Below, in pieces: positions 1 through 8,644 of a stretch of 14,825 nt of DNA. Under the pieces are notes generated by a model. It was not told the DNA's origin, did not search any database, and saw only the letters and a list, made by a program, of their open reading frames with translations. The stretch covers positions 1 to 14,825 of the forward strand of contig JAGFNK010001109.1 of assembly GCA_025769875.1 (NCBI GenBank). The letters are read 5' to 3'. The translations under genes were made by a program, and so were the position numbers. The stretch comes from Russula earlei. Its lineage: Eukaryota; Basidiomycota; Agaricomycetes; Russulales; Russulaceae. The stretch's first letter is position 1. Each line of letters opens with the position of its first letter.

Positions 1-55
1 GTGGGGATTTCTCCAAATGACTTGAAGGTTATTCGGGATGACATAGTGGCTACTA

Positions 56-273
56 CAGTGACCCAAAAAACCGTTGAAATGTTTTGTACATTTTCATTGT
101 ATTAACCATATCTAGAGAACCACTGCAGCTGATAACATGTTAGTGGGCTTGTTTTAAAGCTCTACATCATAGCTTTGTAATGAAATACTATATATACTAT
201 GAACATAATTATGTACGAAGATATAAGGTATTTCTTCCAGTGTATCCATTTGAACAGTTTTTTTGCCTTGGTA
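56..273 (+). repeat. Left terminal inverted repeat of the Tc1 element
   Basis: An arm of about 218 bp matches the complement of 1457-1675. The outer part, through the CCATATCTAGAGAACCACTG segment, is nearly identical in both arms; the inner half has several substitutions. The inner end (246-267) holds a near copy, in inverted orientation, of the outer-end motif (CAAAAAA..CCGTT.AAATG). The arm could therefore fold on itself and carry two transposase-binding sites. Confidence 0.9.
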
Positions 274-297
274 TCTAAATAGGGTATATGCCAAAAA

Positions 298-1313
298 TTA
301 GTAGTTTGTGTATCCTCCATTTGCTTTGAACACCTCTTCCACCCTCCTAGGCATACTTTCTATCAAATTCTGCACAACAGTTTGATCAATGGCCTCCCAT
401 TCCAGCTGTGTGCGCTCCCAAAGTTCATTGATTCCCTTAGGGGGTGTTGGATAAGCTGCAAGCTTCTTTTGAGATGAGCCCAAAGATGCTCAATAGGATT
501 GAGGTCTGGGGATTGAGCTGGCCAGTCCAAGACCTGAATTCTGTGGTCTTGGAACCAAGATGTGGCAAGCCTGCTCTTGTGGATAGAGGCATTGTCCTGT
601 TGAAAGAGGGTATCTTTGCATTTCTTCTTGAAATACTTGATAGATGCAAGTAGTTCATCCTCCAAAATGCTGCAATAAAGTTCAGCATCCATCTTTCCAT
701 CAATCTTTGCTGCATGCCCAACTCCTTCCCAAGACATGCAGCCCCACAACATCAAGGAACCTCCTCCATGTTTGACTGTTGGCTGAACAAGGCGTTCAGA
801 AAGGTGCTCTCCTCTTTTTTTCCAAGCCCATTTCTTGCCATCTGAGCCCATACAATTGATTTTGGTCTCATCTGACCAAATTACCCTCTTCCAGTCCTCC
901 ACAGTCCAGTATAGGTACTTTTCTGCAAAGTCCTTTCTGGCCCTATAGTGACTTGGTTTAAGGTAAGCCCTCTTCTTCTTTGTAACTGCCTTCAAGCCTG
1001 CCTTGTTAAGGTAGTTTCGAATGGTCTGATTGGAGATAGTGGACTCTTTGATGACCTCCAACCTTCTAGCAACCTGAGGAGCAGTATCTGCTTCTCCAGA
1101 GCTAAGAAGGCGTGTGGCAAAGCGGATGTCAAGGTTAGAGAGCTTGGAAGGACGACCTCCAGAGGACTTTGGAAGGTCAGGAAGGTATTTCTGGCGAATG
1201 TTGGTGATTGAACCAATGCTTCTGTGTGCTGCCTTGGCAATGTTATGAACTGAATGGTTGGCCTGGAGAAGGGAGATGATGTAGTTGACTTCATGAGGAA
1301 GAAGAGACTTCAT
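298..1313 (-). pseudogene. Tc1-family DD34E transposase with a one-base frameshift near the C-terminus
   Basis: This would cut and paste the surrounding element at TA sites. Numbering from the ATG at 1313 (an in-frame ATG at 1358 is also possible), residues 1-100 form the paired-type helix-turn-helix DNA-binding region, with a GGRPSKLS linker at 52-59. The catalytic triad is complete: D148 in WSDETKI, D240 in FQQDNASIH and E275 in NPIEHLW, with 34 residues between the last two (DD34E). Just after the glutamate, around 467-470 (four T on the plus strand), the frame is lost. The remainder, with the family-typical W-E..LI-SMPRR and GG-Y-T-NY ending, continues in the next frame to the stop at 298. 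One A missing from an A5 run on the coding strand explains it. Unshifted translation runs instead to a stop at 363. The product is probably inactive. Confidence 0.9.
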
Positions 1314-1456
1314 GATGTTGTTGGTGAAGAAGAAGCAGCTGTTTTGGCTTATTTGCACATGGTTTGAGTTTATTATAGGTCACATGACCTCCATGTTCGA
1401 TTTTAGCCCTCTGGGGAAAGAATATGAATCTTAATCTGAGAAATAATGAATTCACT

Positions 1457-1675
1457 TACCAAGGCCAAAAAACTGTTCAAATGGGTACACCAGCAAACAT
1501 ACCTTATATATTCCTAAATAATTATGCTTATGCTGTATAAAGTATACCATTACAAAGCTATGATGTAGAGCTTGAAAACAAACCTAGTTACATATTATTA
1601 GCTGCAGTGGTTCTCTAGATATGGTCAATACAATGAAAATGTACAAAACATTTGAACGGTTTTTTTGGGTCACTG
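1457..1675 (-). repeat. Right terminal inverted repeat of the Tc1 element
   Basis: This is the partner of the left arm, about 219 bp. Its outer end has seven A residues (seven T on the plus strand) where the left arm has six. Its inner end (about 1463-1485) carries the same inverted copy of the outer motif, so that architecture is shared by both arms. Confidence 0.9.
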
Positions 1676-2490
1676 TACACGCCCTTGCTGGCATGTGGCC
1701 CCTCCTACTAATTTAGGGCAGGTATCACATGGTAAGCTGAAGGCTGATGAATGGAGATCGTGCTTCGAGTTCAACATACCAGTGTCACTGCTTCGAATCG
1801 AGACACTGCGACATGCATCAGGGGCACAGGTGGACAAATACAGGGCAAAACTGGTGCAGAGTACTTTCCTACTCACCACTGCGATCAGATGGGCAACGTC
1901 TCAACATATATTAGCCAAGCACATCGAAGAATATAAGAAGACCATGAAAAATTACCTTAAAATGCTGAGGGAGCTCCGACCCACCCAGCATTTCCGCCCC
2001 AACCATCTCAATGCCCTCCTTGTCAGCAATTACCTTCGTTTATATGGCCCTGTTCAGGGCTGGTGGATGTTTCTGTTTGAAAGGGTCATAGGTGATTTGC
2101 AGCGCTCAAACATGAGCAATAAGCCAGGTACGTGAGACTCCTTTCCTCCAGTTGCAACACACTTACAAGAAACAAAGGCAAAATGGAGAAGGGTATGTTT
2201 GCAGCCTTCTCTGCCAAGTTGACCATGCAGCCAACTATTCAACGTTTATGCTGTCTGGATGCATGGAAAGATAGCATCGCAATCAGGGAACGTCCATTCG
2301 GCAGTAAGAAAACAGGTACGCACTCGACTAAGATACTTTGGGACAGGGAGATGACAGCCGCATAGATGAATCCTCGAAGGTGGCTACACCAAGATTAAGG
2401 CCACTAAGTGACGTTATTAACAATGCAATGAACAAGTACAAGAGTGATCTGCAATGTGAATTGGGGAATTTTCAGGATGGAGTCAACTTC

Positions 2491-3451
2491 TGTAAAGACT
2501 CACTGTTGAACTATCCAGTTCAAGAGCGAGGGATAAGCTCGAAGACGAGTCGATAGACGTCCAAGACCACGTGGGCAAGGAGTAGAACCCAGAGGAGCAA
2601 CAAATACCAGAGAGGTATTGTTACTGTGAGAGTAGAACAATCACGCAGGGAAGAGGCCAGGATAGTCACAAGGGGATGGTCCTTAAAGGAGTATCCCAGG
2701 AATGGAGAGTGCCGTAAACAAATGGACAGTCTGAGGACTGTCCGCTACTTTATTGAGCGCTTATATACTACAAGAGAACTGCTAAATAGGGAACAAGTCA
2801 TAACCTTGTTATCAAGCACCATAGAGTGATGAGTAAGAAGTTGGAGGACGCTTACTGAGCATGCTCAGTCATGCTCAGTAAGCTGCTGAGTAAGAAGCTT
2901 CTCTTGATGAGTAAGAGCTTCCATTGTCCACGTGTTCACTGCTTTAGTGCACGTGAAAACACCTGATTCATTTCCTGTTAGTTAGTTTAGGGCCGGTCAT
3001 TTGAGGACTTGTAGTTTGGTTAGGGAATAGTGTTATCTTATAAGGCCCTTATATAGTTCTATTAGGGTCCTTAGAGTCGACCCTAATACTTCTATTAAGG
3101 TCCTTAGTGTTGCCTTATAGTTCGTTCTATAGTTATTAGAGTTGGTCTAATAACGCGTTGTAGGGCCTTTGATACTAGGTTAGTACCTATTGTAGAGTTC
3201 CTAGGGTCATTCCAAAGGGTCCTTAGAAAGGCCCTAATGCTGTCTTTTGTTGCTAGAAGGGTTGCCTTTAAGTGGGGCTTGCTGTATGTCGATTGTGCCG
3301 AGAATCGCTCGCGCAACAATGCGCGCGCGATATTGTGGACACCTCTACTCACCCCTTTTGCTCGTGTGAACAGGGTGACACCATAGAGGCTGGGTTTCCT
3401 CCTATAAGGAAGGGTCCTTCAAGGGCCCTCTCCGGAGAATGGTTCATGACA
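2491..3451 (-). mobile_element. Solo LTR, 961 bp, copy 1, TSD ACTTC
   Basis: The minus strand reads TGTCATGAACC at one end (3451) and ends TTTACA (2491), giving the TG...CA ends of an LTR. It is flanked by a perfect 5-bp duplication ACTTC at 2486-2490 and 3452-3456. It has the same length as the copy at 9640-10600 and matches it along its whole length with scattered substitutions. No gag, pol, primer-binding site or polypurine tract lies next to it, so it is a solo LTR left by LTR-LTR recombination. CTTATATA at 2760-2767 and 3048-3055 are TATA boxes on the minus strand, giving the likely sense direction. Family is probably Ty3/Gypsy, an inference from the TGTCA..TGACA-type ends. Short ORFs inside it are not genes. 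Confidence 0.93.
2850..2883. repeat. Perfect 14-bp hairpin inside solo LTR copy 1
   Basis: GCTTACTGAGCATG at 2850-2863 and its exact complement at 2870-2883 enclose a 6-nt loop. The same stem with a complementary loop is at 10208-10241 in the other LTR copy. GAGTAAGA repeats surround it (three copies between 2826 and 2920). Confidence 0.85.
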
Positions 3452-3846
3452 ACTTCCAGGACAGGGTGACAATTTACGGCCGTGAATTTACGACATATCA
3501 CATGTCAAAGAGACATGGTGTCATTTTCTTCCAAGACATGGGTAGTGCTAATTCCCTGGTTCTGGGAATCATCCGCGCAATATTCCTTATACAGGATAGC
3601 GAAGAAAAGCTATTCCTAGCTGTTCACCACTATCTTGTGCCTCCGACATCTCTTCCGAACCCTTTCACATGTTACCCAGATTTCGGTGCAAATCTGTGGT
3701 CATCAGTGACACAGAAAGAAGTAATGATAGTGCCAGGAAATCGCAACATCTACCATGCTATTTACCAAGACTGGGACCACCAGATCCTGGTGATGAAACC
3801 ACTGACCAGAGTCAGTCATGTCATCTTGATTGGAAATCACAACTGA

Positions 3847-4125
3847 CCATTAGTTTTCAGGACTTTTGACGGGCCTCAGCGCCATCAAGACAAGCGCTGC
3901 AGATCCCTCTAGTTCTTGACACTTGGATGTAACTCGGATGTAGTATATCATTTCATATCAAGTCACCTGACAACGATGATACGATGCGAATCCTTCATCA
4001 CCCATACTGTATCTATGCCACACATACATTGCCCGCATCACATAGAACCTGTAAGGTACGGTAAGTAATGGAAGACACAAGAGGGAAAATCACAATCTAA
4101 CCATGCTTGGACCAGAAATTTTGTC
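3847..4125. other. Convergent intergenic spacer
   Basis: These 279 bp separate the 3' end of the Tnp2-type gene (plus) from the 3' end of the minus-strand gene ending at 4126. They should hold both 3' untranslated regions. No ORF, terminal inverted repeat or recognisable CACTA end was seen. Confidence 0.6.
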
Positions 4126-5660
4126 CTATATCTGCCCCATGTAGTCGCTTTCGTAGGGGGCCTAAGTACAGATGTGAAGCTTCTGATAATAAATGAAATG
4201 ATAACTCACCAGGATGGGAAGAGGGAACTCTGCCTTTACAAGCTTCTGAAAGTGGGGAGGACTTTTCGGCAACCACTGTGGGTTGTAAAAGTTCAATGGA
4301 AGACCTGGCAGCGGCGCACGCTTGCTGACACTTTTGGCCTTCGCAATGCGTTTGAAAGACCGGTTTCCACGTGAGGGGCAGAGAGACAATGGATATGATT
4401 CCACCGCTGCCCATATGTCGGCCATGGCAGGATTCAGAAAACCCATATCAAGATGCCGGAGGGTCTTAAAGCGTGAGTCTCGATTCGAATGGTTTGAATC
4501 GTCGTCAGTCTCATCATCACTTGTACCCTGAGGGCCAAGGGCGTCCAGCAATATGCCCACACGCTTCCATGTTTCTGAGTCTCTATGGCTGTTAAACTCA
4601 CATATCTTCCTCCTTCTGTAGTACGTCTATGGAAAGGTCAGTGAAAGGTGTGATGCGCCGATGAGAAGACAAACCTCCTGCCGCCTTTGATACATCCGGG
4701 CGACCTTATCTGTATATGGGCGCTTTCCTGTCCGGCAAATGTACTGCGTGCAATATAGCTTGCTCTGGCACCTCTTCCTTACAATATCCTCGGTCATCTG
4801 CGTCCAATTGTGCTGGACGGGCTGATATGCTCCCTTTTTGACATCCGTGATAAAAGCTGTCGTGAGCAGGTCAACCACCTCCTTGTTCCATTTTCCCTTG
4901 AAGGTCTGTGTCAAGGAAACACGAGGAGCGTCAGGATTCGGGCCACCAACACCATACTGTTCGAACGCATCAACCATTTGCTTGTCGGGTTCGTCAGGGA
5001 AGAAATCCCTTCTTGCAAGAGCACCTTTGTTATCCAGGAACTTGCGCATTGCCTCCTAGGAGAGAGACGTCAGTAGCAACAATGAATGGGAGGTAGAACT
5101 ACATACATCCACAAGTTTGTTCTGGTTTGCACGAGGAGTCTTCTTCTTACCGCATGGGGCTGCAAAAGTGATGACAACAAAAGGTCATAGAGCCGGGAAA
5201 CACATATGTTGGAAAGGCTTGGGAATGCCCGTGTCCAATTCGTTTCCGGTGGTACCTGGATCTTCAGGAGGAGCAGGAACATTATTAGGTGGATTCATGT
5301 CCCCAGCTCTCATGGCTCTCATGACCGCCATGGCTGCTGTCTCAGAAGCAGCATTAATGAGCTGATTGAATGCGCTCATACTAAGGCCAAGGCTGCCTGC
5401 AGACAATTGAGCACAAGTCGGTCAACGCCTGTGCACTGACCTGTGCCAATTGTATGCTCCATGTCAGTGTCCATATTCAGGTCATCATCATAGGGGATGT
5501 CCAGGTCATCAGACTGCATCTTGTCATCTTCAAAGTCGAAGGGATGGGCTGATCGAGTGGCAACAGTGAAACGGGGAGCCCCCTGGTTCTACAATTTTAC
5601 TCAGCAGAGAAGACGCAATGAGAGAAACGACTCAACTGGGATGCCGGCGTATTGGGACAT
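4126..5660 (-). CDS. Uncharacterised basidiomycete 'GLPxNFY' family protein, seven exons
   Basis: Function is unknown. Exons (transcript order): 5637-5660, 5441-5582, 5256-5396, 5107-5159, 4675-5055, 4210-4626 and 4126-4161. Introns are 54, 44, 96, 51, 48 and 48 nt, all GT-AG, and all junctions keep phase, giving 397 aa. The N-terminus is uncertain: the first donor (GTTGAG) is weak, and an in-frame ATG at 5741 would add 27 residues. Residues 9-60 are acidic, then comes an Ala/Met-rich helix and a basic KKKTPRANQNK stretch. Residues 121-247 form a compact charged domain with FKGKWNKEVVDLL. Residues 282-291 (GTSDDETDDD) precede a basic tract and the SKRAPLPGLPLNFYNPQWL motif at 348-366. That order, an acidic SDDE patch and then GLP-NFY-WL, is one I recognise in a multicopy Agaricomycete family often near transposons. 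No catalytic motif or membrane segment is apparent. The copy looks intact. Confidence 0.75.
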
Positions 5661-5741
5661 GAGGTGATAAAGGATGGTTGGATATGGAGTTGGGGTTTTG
5701 GCACTATGTGAACTCGGTCGATTGGCCCCTAATATATGCAT

Positions 5742-6054
5742 ATGCGCTGACAATAATCCACTCGGCAAAACACATGACAGTCTATTAAATTAGATCAAAA
5801 GGCAGCAATTTGAATGCACAATCGCGCTGTGGATGACTCACTCAATGGGACAAAAGGGGGCGGATCTCGCTTGCCATCCACAAAAAAATCGAGCAGGGAT
5901 AGCATAGCGAAATGTCTTCTGTGCAGACCCACTCGCCATGGTGACACTCTAGAAGCTAGCGGCAGACAGGAGCCTGATTTCATGTATCACACATAGCGCG
6001 GTCACTAACACAACACCTTTTTTTGACAAATTTTATGAGTCATCATGATCTCCA
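5742..6054. other. Intergenic region between two minus-strand genes
   Basis: These 313 bp lie upstream of the GLPxNFY gene and downstream of the WD40 gene, so they should hold the promoter of the first and the 3' untranslated region of the second. Short ORFs on both strands at 5795-5996 show no family features. No convincing TATA box was found. Confidence 0.5.
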
Positions 6055-7781
6055 TTACAATCTCCAAGGGTGATACCCCCCACTAGACCATTGAGAGAGC
6101 GTCGCTGGATGGGTTACCAAAAATGTTCCCACGAGAACAATAAGAAACAGCAAAAACAAGAAGGCAATGAATGCAATGGCAATTCGATCCCACCATGTCG
6201 AGAGAGAAGTGCTGAGAGGAGATTGTGTTGGCTCCTTTGAGGCTATGGGTGCCTAAATGCCAAATTCATCATATGCACATGGGATCAGCCATATGTACAC
6301 ACCTTTGGAGTTTGATACAACCATATTTTTAGTTCGTATGGTGCTTCACCTGAGGCAGCCATAACTATGACACATTGTCCACCAGGGTCAACAAAAGCCT
6401 GCACTCGGAAAGTGAGCATGTAGCTCGCAAATCAGTGGCCACAAGAGCTACCTCAACAACCTGTACAAGCTGACCATGAGCTATAACACGTCAACTATAT
6501 GTTATGGGAAAGGAAGGTTAATGGAGTCGCCCACCTCCATGGTGAATCTCGGTGACTAGCTGGCCACTGATTTGGTTGAACACGCGAGTGAAGCCATTAT
6601 CGCCACCTGCAACAATGAGATTCCATAATGGTAAAGACCTTGTCTGGAGGATACAGTTGGTCTGTATTGGGTGTGTGAAGGTCTGGATTTTGTCCAGGCT
6701 AGGAAATTGGTATTCATCGACACCATCTTTGAGATTGGAAACAAGCAAGAGCTTGCCGTCACGGTTGAGAGACGCGTACCCGCTGTTTATATGTAAGAAC
6801 GAGATTAAAGTGATGGCTGTGGAGACCATACATCCAACTGGTCAGTCTTTTTGACCACCTCCTTTCCCAGGGCTCGATTGAATAACACACACTGCAACGG
6901 TTGAGCAATCGAGGAACCAATGAGAACGTGCAACTTAACACTCATGTGTGTCTAAGTAAAAGAGGACGACGCTTGCCCCGTTGTCACAAAAGTAAACGGA
7001 TTTCCCATATCCTTCAGACATGAGTGGCGATGGAAGAATTGGGACAAGCTCGGTCCCTTTGATCTTCCACAGCTGCATAGATTTCTCTGAGATGCATGCT
7101 ATCCTGTCGTGAATTGCATCGTATGCGATGCCCTCAACAGCCCCGTTCCCTCCCGATATTCCTACATTGTCACGGTACGACTGAGAGCATGCTGTAGATG
7201 AGATCGAAGTGGAACATGAAACTTCCGATACCTTTCCATTGTCGCTCCAGAAGAGATGGAGATCTCCACTGGCGAACCCGACGACAAAGCGGCTTGCATC
7301 TTGACTGGTCCAACATACAGCTGTGGCTGGGCCATTAAAAGGCCATTCGGTTTCGAAAAACTTCTCCCCTGAAGCAACAGACCATACAACAGTCCTCGAA
7401 TCATCGCCTGTTTATTTGTCAGCTGGTTAGGTGAAGTTGAGAAATGAGAGTGTACCAATGCTTATTAACCGACTACATTCTGGGCTGAAGGTAAGATGGT
7501 TCACCAGCCTGGTATGGCACCGAAGGGTATTCTGAAGCCTGAAGTCGACAATCCCTGAGGCTGGGGTCATTGCTGGTATGATAATCTGTTCTCTACCGTT
7601 CTCTACCATCAGCCAGAAAAGACCATTCTTATTGCCTTCGCCGTGCATATAATGCGCGATGATTGTGCTCAAGTGAACAAAAAAAAAGTTGAATTTGAGA
7701 TATTATTCAGTTTCGTCACGATCACTCCATTCCTTCAGGGTGCATTTCTACTACGAATCCCAAGCCAAGTCCATCCAACAT
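6055..7781 (-). CDS. WD40-type beta-propeller protein with a C-terminal membrane anchor, eight exons
   Basis: Exons (transcript order): 7726-7781, 7456-7667, 6942-7407, 6832-6891, 6535-6782, 6452-6480, 6303-6398 and 6055-6252. The seven introns are 48-58 nt, GT-AG and phase-consistent, giving 454 aa. Repeat-like units include HTRLVNHLTFSPECSRLISIGDD followed by SRTVVW, then PATAVCW...FVVGFASGDLHLFW, then GIAYDAIHDRIACIS..MQLWK, YASLNRDGKLLLVSNL and NLIVAGGDNGFTRVF. These fit degenerate WD40 blades. Residues 413-435 (IAIAFIAFLFLLFLIVLVGTFLV) are a clear membrane span just before the C-terminus, preceded by a Ser/Thr/Pro linker. It is probably a tail-anchored protein with its propeller facing the cytosol; ligand and role are unknown. 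Exon 1 is the least certain: it is chosen because ATG at 7781 joins in phase to the acceptor before 7667. If wrong, the gene starts at an upstream exon or is 5'-truncated. Confidence 0.75.
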
Positions 7782-7888
7782 GAGTCATGAGTGGTTTTAA
7801 CACCTCTTAGGAATGATATGTTTCTTTGTGATTGAAACTTCCATCTCCAATTCACTTTTTTTTGTTCATTTGAGCACAATGATCGCGC
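7654..7888. repeat. Second inverted repeat copying an intron-exon junction of the WD40 gene
   Basis: Segment 7654-7699 spans the 3' end of WD40 intron 1 and the start of exon 2. It recurs as an inverted copy at 7845-7888, including the T tract, TGAGCACAAT and CGCGC, with a few differences. The inverted copy sits in the loop of the 7795-7947 hairpin, so the two inverted repeats interleave. Confidence 0.8.
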
Positions 7889-7947
7889 TCATACATGTTG
7901 CACGCTTTCAATCACAAAGAAACACAATATCCTAAGAGGCGTTAAAA
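7795..7947. repeat. 43-bp inverted repeat (MITE-like hairpin) upstream of the WD40 gene
   Basis: Arms 7795-7837 (TTTTAACACCTCTTAGGA...) and 7906-7947 (...TCCTAAGAGGCGTTAAAA) are complementary over about 42 bp with few mismatches and enclose 68 bp. It could be a small non-autonomous element or a foldback; no clear target duplication was seen. One arm ends 14 bp from the predicted ATG at 7781. Confidence 0.8.
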
Positions 7948-8636
7948 TCGGCAAGAATTGAGAGCACACAGCATGTTGAGGGCATCTTCCAATCATCAGA
8001 GAAACACATTATGCTAGTCTTAAGACATAGGTAGTTGTTTGAAGCGATTGGCAACGGAAGAATGGAAGAGGAAGAAAGCAAAAGGAAATACACGTGCCCT
8101 CGCTGATTATTTAAACCATGACCCTACACAGCCTGTTGGCTGACATATATTGTGTCCCCTTCAGGCCGTGTAGTGGGTGGGTATATATGATATGCCGCTG
8201 TTGGGCATCTGTCCTCTTTTACCTTGACTCGATGATGTTCCCAAGTGCTTGCTTGACTTTATTGATTGGAACAATACATACAATTATGAGTCGATATGGG
8301 ATAGGATAGAATGCACCCTTGGAATGAGAACAAAGGTGAATGAATACCGTGAATAAATGCCGTTGAATACTGCTTATTGTCATAGGTGCAGCTGGCCCAT
8401 GAGTCCAACTCCAACCCTGTTGCAGGCTCTGCTTGTCGCAGTTCCGACAACAGCATAGCATGCATGGGAAGCCCTTACTGGCTTGCTCAGGCGCAGCACT
8501 TGGTGGATCTCATATGCACATACACATATGCGCACACAACCATTGTAAATGGTTCACATCATCCCAGTGAGTTTTACCCATTACCTGTCTCTTTGAGATA
8601 TGATTGCTAATCACTGTCACTGTTGGCAATCCTGAC
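7948..8636. other. Intergenic region between divergent genes
   Basis: About 690 bp lie between the 5' ends of the minus-strand WD40 gene and the plus-strand gene starting near 8706. ORFs on both strands (8118-8610) have no splice-consistent extension or recognisable motif. It presumably holds divergent promoters. CATATGCACATACACATATG at 8510-8529 is a short AT/CA-rich near-palindrome. Nothing else is recognisable. Confidence 0.5.
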
Positions 8637-8644
8637 TATAAAAG
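8637..8644 (+). promoter_or_regulatory. Putative TATA box of the gene starting near 8706
   Basis: TATAAAAG lies 31 bp before an ATG at 8668 and 69 bp before the ATG at 8706 that opens the long frame. Position and sequence fit a core promoter; there is no transcript evidence. Confidence 0.45.

Larger units (their letters stand above)
56..1675 (-). mobile_element. Tc1/mariner element, full length, TA target duplication
   Basis: A 1620-bp element begins CAGTGACCCAAAAAA at 56 and ends with its complement at 1675. It is flanked by TA at 54-55 and at 1676-1677, the target duplication made by Tc1/mariner transposases. It has long inverted arms of about 218 bp and one transposase gene on the minus strand. 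It lies inside the Tnp2-type coding sequence; without the element and one TA, the host frame reads straight through. The arms are nearly identical in the outer 80 bp and more diverged inward, so the insertion is not ancient. The transposase has a frameshift, so the copy is probably non-autonomous but could be moved by a related transposase. Confidence 0.95.
1..3846 (+). pseudogene. Tnp2-type (CACTA-like) transposase gene, 3' part, split by two insertions
   Basis: This is the C-terminal part of a Tnp2-family DNA transposase; the 5' part lies outside the window. Coding pieces are 1-55, 1678-2127, 2178-2315, 2366-2490 and 3457-3846. Introns are 2128-2177 and 2316-2365, both 50 nt, GT-AG and phase 1. 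Removing the introns, the Tc1 element and the solo LTR with one duplication copy each leaves 385 open codons and a stop. Motifs seen: P-P-T-N-L-G followed by GKLKADEWR, and YGPVQGWWMFLFER leading to N-x-SNKPG, typical of the region after the Tnp2 catalytic domain in Agaricomycete elements. The final exon carries an IYGREFTTY / IFF stretch usual in these C-termini. The catalytic domain is not in the window, so activity cannot be judged; this copy is disrupted. No CACTA terminus was found downstream. The family call is from recognised motifs and is fairly secure. Confidence 0.8.

Noticed and set aside
460..475. Programmed -1 frameshifting in the Tc1 transposase
   Set aside because: There is no canonical X-XXY-YYZ slippery heptamer in the right phase and no obvious downstream structure; Tc1 transposases do not use frameshifting.
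444..1294. Open frames overlapping the Tc1 transposase on the plus strand and in another minus frame
   Set aside because: They are shadows of the transposase coding sequence with no family features.
2626..3352. Short ORFs within the LTRs (also at 10262-10465 and 9628-9819)
   Set aside because: They lie in LTR promoter and repeat sequence, lack domains and occur equally in both copies because the LTRs are homologous.
3847..4125. A CACTA/TAGTG terminus of the Tnp2-type element
   Set aside because: No CACTA-type terminal motif with an inverted partner was found downstream of the gene; isolated TAGTG words occur by chance.
8118..8610. Short open frames between the divergent WD40 and membrane-protein genes
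   Set aside because: They are short, overlap on both strands, cannot be extended by plausible splicing and have no motifs.
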